Assembly (NCBI GenBank): GCA_035645555.1
Contig: DASQMI010000086.1
Location: 124,001 to 188,000, forward strand
Reading direction: 5' to 3'
Length of the DNA: 64,000 nt
Source of the DNA: Lysobacter_F sp035645555
GTDB taxonomy: Bacteria; Pseudomonadota; Gammaproteobacteria; Xanthomonadales; Xanthomonadaceae
Shown here: positions 50,432 through 57,296 of the stretch, piece after piece
Layout: every line of letters begins with the position of its first letter
Numbering within the stretch: position 1 is the first letter of the stretch
Notes under the pieces: model-generated
Told to the model about the DNA's origin: nothing
What the model saw: only the letters and a program-made list of their open reading frames with translations
Databases searched by the model: none
Position numbers and translations under genes: made by a program

Positions 50432-50698
50432 TCAACGCAACTGGCTGTCCTTGCTGCCGCGCCGGTTGTAGCCGCTGAACGCGCCCTCCTCCCGATCCTG
50501 CGCGTCCTGGCAGGCGACGCACAGCCGCGCGCCGGGCATCGCCTTGCGGCGCGCTTCCGGGATCCACGTGCCGCATTCGTCGCAGTCGCGCGCGCCGGGA
50601 CCGCGCGGCAGCCGGCTGCGCGCGCGCTGCACCGCATCCTGCACGGTGGCATCGATCTGCTCGTGGACGGCGCCGTCGCCGGCCCAACCGGTCGCCAT
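50432..50698 (-). CDS. DksA/TraR-type C4 zinc-finger protein
   Basis: An 88-residue protein. The zinc cysteines C39, C42, C60 and C63 lie in DCDECGTW and RLCVACQDAQD, the DksA/TraR C4 finger (YbiI-like). The N-terminal helix is short and lacks the full DksA coiled coil, so any RNA polymerase binding would be TraR-like. AGGA is eight bases before the ATG. It lies between the sensor kinase and the HD hydrolase on the same strand, so it may end the flgM-kinase transcript. Confidence 0.88.
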   Translation of the reverse strand: MATGWAGDGAVHEQIDATVQDAVQRARSRLPRGPGARDCDECGTWIPEARRKAMPGARLCVACQDAQDREEGAFSGYNRRGSKDSQLR

Positions 50699-50766
50699 GG
50701 CGGCTTCCTCAGGAGAACGGACCGCCAGCGTAGCCGCGGGCGGCTGAATCGGCGCGGGATTCGCTT

Positions 50767-52059
50767 TCAGGCCGCGGCTTCCGCCTCGTTGCGCGGCTGC
50801 CGCACCGGCAGCACGACGCGGAACGTGGTGCCCCGCCCGGCCGCGCTGTCCACTTCGATGCGGCCGTGGTGCTTGGCGACGATGCCGTAGGAGATCGACA
50901 GCCCCAGGCCGCTGCCGCGGCCGACCGGCTTGGTGGTGAAGAACGGATCGAAGATGCGCGGCAGCACCGCTTCCGGAATGCCCTCGCCGTCGTCGCGGAT
51001 GGACACCCACACCTCCCCGCCGTCATGGCCGGTGGCGATGGTGATGTGGCCGCGTTCGGGAATCGCCTGGCCGGCATTGACCAGGATGTTCATGAACACC
51101 TGGTTGAGTTCCGAAGGCAGGCATTCCACCGCCGGCAGCTCGCCGTAGCTCTTCTCCAGCCGCACCTTGTACTTCAGCTCGTTCCAGACGATGTTGAGCG
51201 TGCTGTCCAGACCCTTGTGCAGGTCGGCCATCACCCACGATTCGCCGCGGCCGGCGCGCGAGAAGTCCTTGAGGTCCTGCACGATCTTGGTGACGCGCTC
51301 GATGCCCTCGCGCGACTCGGCGACCAGTTCGGGGAGGTCGCGCAGCATGAAGTCGAGATCGAAGCGCTCGCGCAGCTCGGCGATCTCGGTGGCGGCCTCG
51401 ATGGCACTGCCCGGCGGCACCACCCGTTCGTAGGCGTGCAGCAGGGTCAGCAGGTTGCGCAGGTAGTCCTGCAGCGTGGCCAGGTTCGAATTGACGTAGC
51501 CGATCGGGTTGTTGATCTCGTGCGCGACGCCGGCGGCGAGCTGGCCGATCGAGGCCATCTTTTCCGACTGCAGCAGCTGTTCCTGTGCGCCGGCGAGCCG
51601 CAGGTAAGCCTGCTGCAGCTCGGCATGGCGCCGTTGCAGTTCCTCCTCGCGCTGCTGCATCACGGTGACGTCGCGCAGCAGCAGGCATCGCGACTGCCGC
51701 GCCCCGGGCACGCCGTCGCCCAGCGGCACCTCGGTGACCTGCAGGATGCAGCGCTCGCCGGCGGCGGTGGTCAGGTGCACGGTGGCGTGTCGGTTGACGT
51801 GCTCGCCGTCGCCGAGCCGGAACGGCATCAGCGCGAGCAGGCGCTCGCCGCAGCGCTCGTCGGTGGCCGGGCCTTCCAGCCGTTCGAGCAGGCGCTGCGC
51901 GGCCGGGTTGGCGTAGGTCGGCGCCGGCGGCTGCAGCACCACGAGCGCATCGTCGAGGCGCTGGGCGAGCGCGAACAGATCGCGGCCGAGCCGGGCCTGT
52001 TCGGAAGTGCGGCGTTCGGTCTGGACGGCCATCGGAGCGATACGGTCGAGGCGCGGCAT
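50767..52059 (-). CDS. Cytosolic PAS-type sensor histidine kinase downstream of flgM
   Basis: A 430-residue kinase with no membrane helix. A PAS-like sensing part (about residues 25-135), a coiled coil (137-168) and a HisKA domain with phospho-acceptor H180 in GVAHEINNPIGYVNSN, then the ATPase with N-box NQVFMNILVNAGQAI, and G-boxes RDDGEGI and GRGSGLGLSI. This dimerisation type (NtrB/ZraS-like GVAHEINNP) fits OmpR/NtrC-style partners, none adjacent. The sigma-28 promoter upstream of flgM would transcribe it. The signal is unknown. Confidence 0.9.
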   Translation of the reverse strand: MPRLDRIAPMAVQTERRTSEQARLGRDLFALAQRLDDALVVLQPPAPTYANPAAQRLLERLEGPATDERCGERLLALMPFRLGDGEHVNRHATVHLTTAAGERCILQVTEVPLGDGVPGARQSRCLLLRDVTVMQQREEELQRRHAELQQAYLRLAGAQEQLLQSEKMASIGQLAAGVAHEINNPIGYVNSNLATLQDYLRNLLTLLHAYERVVPPGSAIEAATEIAELRERFDLDFMLRDLPELVAESREGIERVTKIVQDLKDFSRAGRGESWVMADLHKGLDSTLNIVWNELKYKVRLEKSYGELPAVECLPSELNQVFMNILVNAGQAIPERGHITIATGHDGGEVWVSIRDDGEGIPEAVLPRIFDPFFTTKPVGRGSGLGLSISYGIVAKHHGRIEVDSAAGRGTTFRVVLPVRQPRNEAEAAA

Positions 52060-52104
52060 CCTACCGCCGCTCCGCGCTGCAGCATGCGGGCGGCACGCGG
52101 GCGC

Positions 52105-52398
52105 TCACGAGCCGAATTCGCGTTCGAGCTGCAGCAGGCGCGCGGCGATCTCCGCCGCATTCACGCGATAGTCCCCGGCCTGCAGGGCATGCCGCAGCGC
52201 TTCGATGCGGACGCGGTCCATCGATGGGTTGTGCGCCAGCTCCTGCCGCAGCAACGCCAGCTCCAACGCATCGTGTGCCAGACCGCTGCGTTCGAGCACG
52301 CCGAGCCGGGCCCCGCCCGCCAGCGTTACGTCCGCATCGACCGGAGGCTCGGGGGATGGCGCTGCGATCGGGCCGACGTCGTCGGTCTTGTGGGCCAT
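52105..52398 (-). CDS. flgM: Anti-sigma-28 factor FlgM
   Basis: A 97-residue small protein. The C-terminal half (about residues 58-92), DRVRIEALRHALQAGDYRVN then AAEIAARLLQLE, is the FlgM block that binds and holds FliA; the N-terminal 40 residues are flexible, Pro-rich as usual. In flagellated bacteria FlgM is exported through the hook to release sigma-28. Here it stands 1.2 kb from fliA with no flgA, flgN or other flagellar gene near. A sigma-28 promoter precedes it (52471-52497), giving the classical negative feedback. Confidence 0.87.
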   Translation of the reverse strand: MAHKTDDVGPIAAPSPEPPVDADVTLAGGARLGVLERSGLAHDALELALLRQELAHNPSMDRVRIEALRHALQAGDYRVNAAEIAARLLQLEREFGS

Positions 52399-52470
52399 GG
52401 AGTGGCTCGTCCAGTTCGATTGCGGAAGCCGCCCACCACGTCGGTCGGGCCGCCCGGGTACCTGCGCCAG

Positions 52471-52497
52471 ATAACGGCGGCGCAGCCGCGAACTTTA
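52471..52497 (-). promoter_or_regulatory. Sigma-28 (FliA) promoter upstream of flgM
   Basis: On the minus strand TAAAGTTC (complement of 52490-52497), an 11-base spacer, and GCCGTTAT (complement of 52471-52478). The consensus is TAAAGTTT, 11 bases, GCCGATAA: 7/8 and 6/8 matches, with exact spacing. It would start transcripts near 52464, 66 bases before flgM, and run into the sensor kinase gene. This is the only such match I found in the window. Confidence 0.8.
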
Positions 52498-52605
52498 ACC
52501 GCTCAGGCACGCCCGCGCGCGTGCCCCTGCCCGGCGGACGCCGCCCCCCTTGGCCGCGCCGTACGTCTACGGATAGGCTTGCGTGAACCTGGCTTCGGAT
52601 TTCCA

Positions 52606-53259
52606 GTGCGCGTCCTTCTCGCTGACGACCACACGCTCGTGCGCGCAGGCATCCGCCGGCTGCTCGAATCCTTCGCCGACATCGAAGTGGTGGCCGAGGC
52701 GCGCAGCGGTCGGGAGACGCTGGACCTGGCGTTGGCGCATCGTCCGGACATCGCCCTGCTGGATCTGTCGATGCCCGAAGGCAACGGGCTGGAGACCACG
52801 GCCCGCCTGCGCGAGCTGTTGCCGACGGTGGCGGTGGTGATCATGTCCATGCATGCCGACCTCGCCCACGTGCGCGAGGCGCTGGACCGGGGGGCGCGCG
52901 GCTTCGTGGTCAAGGACGGCGCCGTGGCCGAGCTCGAGCTCGCGCTGCGCGCGGCGATCGCCGGCCAGACGTTCCTCAGCCCGGAAGTCTCCGGCCGCAT
53001 GGTCCACTCGCTGATGCGCACCCAGCGCCCCGACGGGCTGGAGGCGCTGTCGCCGCGCCAACGCGAGATCCTGGTGCGGATCGGCCGCGGCGAGTCGACC
53101 AAGGAGATCGCCGCGGCGCTCGGGATCAGCGTCAAGACGGTGGAGACCCACCGCACCCGAATGATGGAAACCCTCGGCTGCCGACGCGCCGGCGAGCTGC
53201 TGCGGCTGGCGATCCGCCACGCCCGCGAACTGCAGCCCGACGACGGCACCACCCTGTAG
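52606..53259 (+). CDS. NarL/LuxR-type response regulator
   Basis: A 217-residue regulator. Receiver with D7-D8, phospho-acceptor D53 in IALLDLSMPEG, and K102 in FVVKDG; C-terminal LuxR helix-turn-helix (about 150-210) with LSPRQREILVRIGRGESTKEI and AALGISVKTVETHRTR. The start is a GTG, the frame being fixed by the receiver's first strand RVLLADDH. TAGGCT at 52574-52579 is a likely -10. It is the natural partner of the HisKA_3 kinase at 54.9 kb, since that kinase class pairs with NarL-type regulators. Divergent from flgM. Confidence 0.92.
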   Translation: MRVLLADDHTLVRAGIRRLLESFADIEVVAEARSGRETLDLALAHRPDIALLDLSMPEGNGLETTARLRELLPTVAVVIMSMHADLAHVREALDRGARGFVVKDGAVAELELALRAAIAGQTFLSPEVSGRMVHSLMRTQRPDGLEALSPRQREILVRIGRGESTKEIAAALGISVKTVETHRTRMMETLGCRRAGELLRLAIRHARELQPDDGTTL

Positions 53260-53284
53260 GGGGAAACCCCTACACCCCGTAGGG
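53256..53284. promoter_or_regulatory. Alternative hairpins or operator array after the NarL-type regulator
   Basis: GTAGGGG (53256-53262), GAAA loop, CCCCTAC (53267-53273), five bases, GTAGGG (53279-53284). The middle CCCCTAC can pair with either flank, giving mutually exclusive stems. As DNA, it is an array of CCCCTA/TAGGGG half-sites upstream of the CheY-like and fliA genes; NarL-type regulators bind short inverted repeats of this sort. Confidence 0.4.
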
Positions 53285-53490
53285 CGGGCGCGTTGACGCG
53301 TAGGAAACGCCCCGATTACGCGATCTCCACGCGCGATTCACACTCCTTTCACAGCGTGGGGAGTGGGAGAGATGAGCGCAGACCGTCCGGGTCGTTCGAG
53401 CCGCCGCACCGGGTCCAGCCCGGCCGGGGCGCTCGTGCGCGCCGCCCGGCAGGCCAGCACCGCGTCGTCCCGGATCCAGGGGGACCGGGG

Positions 53491-53871
53491 ATGAGCAAGG
53501 TGACCGTGCTGCTCGTCGACGACCACGAGGGCTTCATCAAGGCCGCCGTCCGCCATCTGCGGCGGACGGAATGGGTCGACATCGTGGGCGAGGCCTACAA
53601 CGGCCGCGAGGCCGTGGCCAAGTCGGAAGCGCTCCGCCCCCGCGCCGTGGTGATGGATCTGGCGATGCCGGAAATGGGCGGCCTGGAAGCCTGCCGCCTG
53701 ATCAAGGCGCAGGACGACCCGCCGTTCGTGGCGATCGCCAGCCACTTCGACGACGTCGAGCACCGCGAGCATGCCGCGCGTGCCGGCGCCGACGCGTTCG
53801 TCAGCAAGCTGACCTACATCCCCGATGTCTTGCCGTTACTGGATGCCCTGCGTTCAGGAGGTGGATCGTGA
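53491..53871 (+). CDS. Stand-alone CheY-like receiver-domain protein
   Basis: A 126-residue response regulator with only a receiver. Acidic pair D10-D11, phospho-acceptor D56 in VVMDLAMPEMGG, S84 and K106 are all present, so it can be phosphorylated. Its sequence is closer to NarL-type receivers than to chemotaxis CheY, as if a NarL-type regulator had lost its DNA-binding part. An AGGGGGA Shine-Dalgarno precedes the ATG. Its stop overlaps the fliA GTG start (GTGA), so FliA synthesis is coupled to its translation. Confidence 0.9.
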   Translation: MSKVTVLLVDDHEGFIKAAVRHLRRTEWVDIVGEAYNGREAVAKSEALRPRAVVMDLAMPEMGGLEACRLIKAQDDPPFVAIASHFDDVEHREHAARAGADAFVSKLTYIPDVLPLLDALRSGGGS

Positions 53872-54767
53872 GCGATTCGCGCACTCTCGTGATGGAAACC
53901 GCCGACACGCACGTCGCGTGCCTCCCGCCGCTCGACTTCGACATCGCTCCGGGTGAGGCGCACCGCCCGCACTCCTCGTTCGACGCCGATGCCGATGCCG
54001 ACGCCGACGCGCCGGCGCTGCGCGCCCGTCCGGCACCGCGTCGCCGCGCGACCACCTACCACCGCGCCGCCGACGCGGACGTGGTGGTGCGCCATGCCGA
54101 ACTGGTGCGCCGCATCGCCCACCACCTCGCCGCGCGCCTGCCGGCCAGCGTGGACGTCGAGGACCTCGTGCAGGCCGGCATGATCGGGCTGATCGAAGCG
54201 GCACGGCATTACGACGCCAGCCAGGGGGCGGCGTTCGAGACCTACGCCTCGATCCGCATCCGCGGGTCGATGATCGACGAGATCCGCCGTGGCGACTGGG
54301 TGCCGCGCTCGGTGCACCGCCGCGTGCGCGAGGCGGCCGAGGCGACCCGCCGGATCGAGCAGAACGCCGGCCGCGCCGCGACCGCGAACGAAGTGGCTGC
54401 GGCGCTCGACATGCCGCTCGACGAGTACCACCGGCTGATGGAAGGCGCCGCGCGCGGCCACCTGCTCAGCCTCGACGCGCACATCGAAGACGAAGGCGAG
54501 GCGCGCATCGCCGACGCGCATCCGACGCCGGAACGCCAGCTCGCGCGCGAGCAGTTCCAGGGCGAGCTGACCGAGGCGATCGCCGGCCTGCCGGAGCGCG
54601 AGCAGCTGGTGCTGTCGCTGTACTACGAGCAGGAACTCAACCTGCGCGAGATCGGCGCGGTGCTCGGCGTCACCGAATCGCGCGTCTGCCAGATCCACGG
54701 CCAGGCGATGGTCCGGCTGCGCGCCCGGCTGCGCGATGCGCGCGACGACGACGCGCAGACCGCCTGA
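53868..54767 (+). CDS. fliA: RNA polymerase sigma factor FliA (sigma-28)
   Basis: A 299-residue sigma-70-family group 3 factor. Region 2 carries LVQAGMIGLIEAARHYD, FETYASIRIRGSMIDEIRRG and DWVPRSVHRR, the sigma-28 signature; region 4 carries LPEREQLVLSLYYEQELNL and REIGAVLGVTESRVCQIHGQA. A perfect AGGAGG lies before the GTG at 53868, seven bases away, fixing the start, although ATG appears nine codons in. It is about 55 residues longer at the N-terminus than FliA of enteric bacteria: an extension of low complexity with an Asp-Ala repeat (residues 39-48) and an Arg/Pro-rich piece (51-60). The gene overlaps the CheY-like gene, with no flagellar structural gene near. Confidence 0.92.
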   Translation: MSDSRTLVMETADTHVACLPPLDFDIAPGEAHRPHSSFDADADADADAPALRARPAPRRRATTYHRAADADVVVRHAELVRRIAHHLAARLPASVDVEDLVQAGMIGLIEAARHYDASQGAAFETYASIRIRGSMIDEIRRGDWVPRSVHRRVREAAEATRRIEQNAGRAATANEVAAALDMPLDEYHRLMEGAARGHLLSLDAHIEDEGEARIADAHPTPERQLAREQFQGELTEAIAGLPEREQLVLSLYYEQELNLREIGAVLGVTESRVCQIHGQAMVRLRARLRDARDDDAQTA

Positions 54768-54936
54768 CGCTGTCGCACGCGGCGCGTGCCCTCCTCTTCC
54801 TGTGCACACGGACGCCACACGGCGTCCGCGTGCTGTGAGCGGCCGAGCCGTTCACGCGCGTCCCAAACTGGTTCACACTTGCAACCCAACACGGCGCCGT
54901 ACAGTCTCCCGCGCCGGACTCGGCTGACCTGATCGG

Positions 54937-56085
54937 GTGGATTGCGCAGTGACCGTCGCTCGGCACGAGATGCCACCACGTGATGCGGAAGTACGACGCA
55001 GCCTGGCGCTGCAGGCGGCGGGCGTGGGCGACGTCGCCATCGACATCCGCAGCGGCCGGGTCAGCCTGTCGCGCGAAGGCGCCTCGCTGGTCGGGCTGGA
55101 GCCGGAAGAGGTCGAGATCGCGCTCGACTCGTTCCTGCAGCTGATCCACGACGACGACCGCCCCGCGCTCACCGATGCCATCGAGCGCATCGTCGCCGAG
55201 CGCACGGTGGTCGAGATGCGCTTCCGGGTGGTGCATCCGGACGGCGCGGTGCGCTGGCTGCTCGGACGCGGCCAGTACCACGACGACGGCAGCAGCCGCC
55301 GCATCCTCTACGTGATGGTCGACATCCAGCGCCAGGTGGAACTGGAGGAGCTGTCGGCCAGCCACAAGGACGTGCTGGTGCATCAGCGCGACGAGCTCGA
55401 GCGCCTCAACGGCCAGCTGCAGGCGCTGTCGGCGCGCGTGGTGCGCGCGCAGGAGGAGGAACGCCTGCGCATCTCGCGCGAATTGCACGACGAGATCGGC
55501 CAGGTGCTGACCGCGTGCGTGATGAACCTCGAGCTCGGCGCCGCCGCGCAGGGTCCGGAAGCCGTGCAGCTGCAGCAGGAGGTGTTGCGCGACCTGCGCC
55601 ACGCGTTGCGCCAGCTGCGCCAGCTGTCGCTGGAGCTGCGTCCGCCGCTGCTCGACGAGGGCGGCCTCGAGGCGGCGCTGCGCTGGATGCTCGAACGCAT
55701 GCTGGCGACGCGGCGGATCGAATACCAGCTGACCATCGAGGGCCTGACCCAGCGCCTCCCGCCGGCATTGGAGATCACCACGTACCGGATCATCCAGGAA
55801 GCGCTGACCAACGTGATCCGCCACGCCGGCGCGCGCCACGTGCAGGTGGAGCTGCACGTCAGCCCGGACGAGCTGATCCTGCGCGTCGGCGACGACGGCC
55901 GCGGCTTCGACGTCAACGCGGTGCGCCGGCGCTCGCGCGACGGCGACAGCCTCGGCGTGCTCAACCTCAGCGAGCGCGCGGTGCTGGTCGGCGGCCAGTG
56001 CGAGATCGTGTCGACGCCCGGTGCCGGTTGCGTGGTGCTCGCGTGGCTGCCGCTGCCGCGCAATACGCCTCGCGCCACGAACTGA
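54937..56085 (+). CDS. PAS-HisKA_3 sensor histidine kinase (NarX/UhpB type)
   Basis: A 382-residue soluble kinase (start GTG at 54937, with a second GTG at 54949 and an ATG at 54970 as alternatives). The PAS/PAC domain (about residues 25-135) has EMRFRVVHPDGAVRWLLGRG, followed by a coiled coil and HisKA_3 with ERLRISRELHDEIGQVL (phospho-acceptor H184), then an ATPase with N-box EALTNVIRHA and GDDGRGFD, SLGVLNLSERA. HisKA_3 kinases phosphorylate NarL/LuxR-type regulators; the one at 52606 is 1.7 kb away on the same strand. Signal unknown; the PAS fold could bind a small ligand or flavin/haem. TACAGT at 54900-54905 is a possible -10. Confidence 0.9.
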   Translation: MDCAVTVARHEMPPRDAEVRRSLALQAAGVGDVAIDIRSGRVSLSREGASLVGLEPEEVEIALDSFLQLIHDDDRPALTDAIERIVAERTVVEMRFRVVHPDGAVRWLLGRGQYHDDGSSRRILYVMVDIQRQVELEELSASHKDVLVHQRDELERLNGQLQALSARVVRAQEEERLRISRELHDEIGQVLTACVMNLELGAAAQGPEAVQLQQEVLRDLRHALRQLRQLSLELRPPLLDEGGLEAALRWMLERMLATRRIEYQLTIEGLTQRLPPALEITTYRIIQEALTNVIRHAGARHVQVELHVSPDELILRVGDDGRGFDVNAVRRRSRDGDSLGVLNLSERAVLVGGQCEIVSTPGAGCVVLAWLPLPRNTPRATN

Positions 56086-56197
56086 GCAACGCCAAGGCTC
56101 GACAGTGGGCGCACGGTCGCAGTTCCGACGTTGCGCGCTCAAGAATCCGCCGCCGCGCGCGCTACCTCCTCCAGAAGCCGTATGACCCGGAGGTTGT

Positions 56198-57268
56198 GTG
56201 CGCATCGTCGTGGTTGGTCACAGTTCCCAGACCCTCGCCCCACTGGCGGCCGAACTGGCCGATTACGACGCAAGCTGGCGCGTCCGCCCCGTACCCGACC
56301 CGCACGCCGCGATCGCTACGGTCGCCAACGACGGCGCGGACGTCGTCGTCGCCGGCCTGCAGGACGGCAGCGGCCCGGCGCTGTTCGAAGCGCTGCGCGG
56401 CTCGCATCCGCAGGTCACCCGCCTGCTGCTGCTCGATGTCCATGAGCACGTCGTGCCGCTCGGCACGCTGGAGAGCGCGCATCGCCTGCTCGATCGCCCG
56501 CTGCAGGGCGACCAGCTGATCGACGCGGTCGAAAGCCTGGTGCAGTTGCGCGAGCTGTTCGGCGATGCCGCGCTGCACAGCGTCGCAGGCCAGGTGGAGC
56601 CGCTGACCGCGCGCGCCAAATCCAACCCGGAACTGCTGTGCGCACTCGACGACCCCGGCAGCGCACCGGCGCAGATCGCACGCTTGATCGCCAAGGATCC
56701 GGTGCTCGCGGCCAAGGTGCTCAGGCTGTGCAACTCGGCGTGCTTCTGCGGCGGACGGGCGGTCACCGACCTGCGCTGCGCGGTGCTGCGCCTCGGCACG
56801 CCGACGCTGCGTCGGCTGGTGATGGCCAACGAGGTGCTGTCGCTCGCCAGCAACGAGGACGCCGAACGCGATCCGATCCGCCGACGCGCACGCGTCGCCG
56901 CGCAACTGGCGTCGCGCCTGCTCGGTGGCAGCTGCGCGGAACTGGCGGCGACCGCGTCGCTGCTGTCCGAGGTCGGCCGCCTGTTGCCGTCCACGCGCGC
57001 CGGTGGCGCCGAGCCGCACTACGCCGCGACCGGCGCGTATCTGCTCGGCCTGTGGGGATTGCCGATGGCGATCGTCGAAGGCGTCGCCCACCACCACCAG
57101 CCGCAGCGCAGCCGCACGCGCGGGTTCTGGGTCAGCGGCGCGGTGCACGTGGCGCGCGCGCTCGCCGCCAACGAACCGGTGGACGAGGACTACCTGGCGT
57201 CGGTATCGATGCTCGACCGTCTGCCGCGCTGGCGGGCGATGGCGGAGGAGCTCGCCGAAGCCTGCTGA
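56198..57268 (+). CDS. HDOD-domain protein with degenerate receiver-like N-terminus
   Basis: A 356-residue protein. Residues 1-125 have the alternating pattern of a receiver fold (MRIVVVGHSS, ADVVVAGLQDG, TRLLLLDVHE), but the acidic pair is G7-H8, the phospho-acceptor position is A52/G53 and the conserved lysine is R100, so it cannot be phosphorylated in the usual way. Residues 130-330 form an HDOD domain (KSNPELLCALDDPGS, IARLIAKDPVLAAKVLRLCNS, AVLRLGTPTLRRLVMANEV), a family used in motility and c-di-GMP-linked control. GGAGG lies four bases before the GTG. Last gene of the sigma-28 island on this strand. Confidence 0.88.
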   Translation: MRIVVVGHSSQTLAPLAAELADYDASWRVRPVPDPHAAIATVANDGADVVVAGLQDGSGPALFEALRGSHPQVTRLLLLDVHEHVVPLGTLESAHRLLDRPLQGDQLIDAVESLVQLRELFGDAALHSVAGQVEPLTARAKSNPELLCALDDPGSAPAQIARLIAKDPVLAAKVLRLCNSACFCGGRAVTDLRCAVLRLGTPTLRRLVMANEVLSLASNEDAERDPIRRRARVAAQLASRLLGGSCAELAATASLLSEVGRLLPSTRAGGAEPHYAATGAYLLGLWGLPMAIVEGVAHHHQPQRSRTRGFWVSGAVHVARALAANEPVDEDYLASVSMLDRLPRWRAMAEELAEAC

Positions 57269-57296
57269 GCGCGCTCGCACGGCCGGCTCTCGGCTC

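Noticed and set aside
50432..51010. Longer minus-strand frame upstream of the DksA-type protein
   Set aside because: The extra residues come from the sensor kinase gene read in another frame; the ATG at 50698 has its own ribosome site.
56131..56160. TCAAGAAT upstream of the HDOD gene as a sigma-28 -35 box
   Set aside because: The -10 region at the correct spacing (CGCGCTAC) does not match GCCGATAA.
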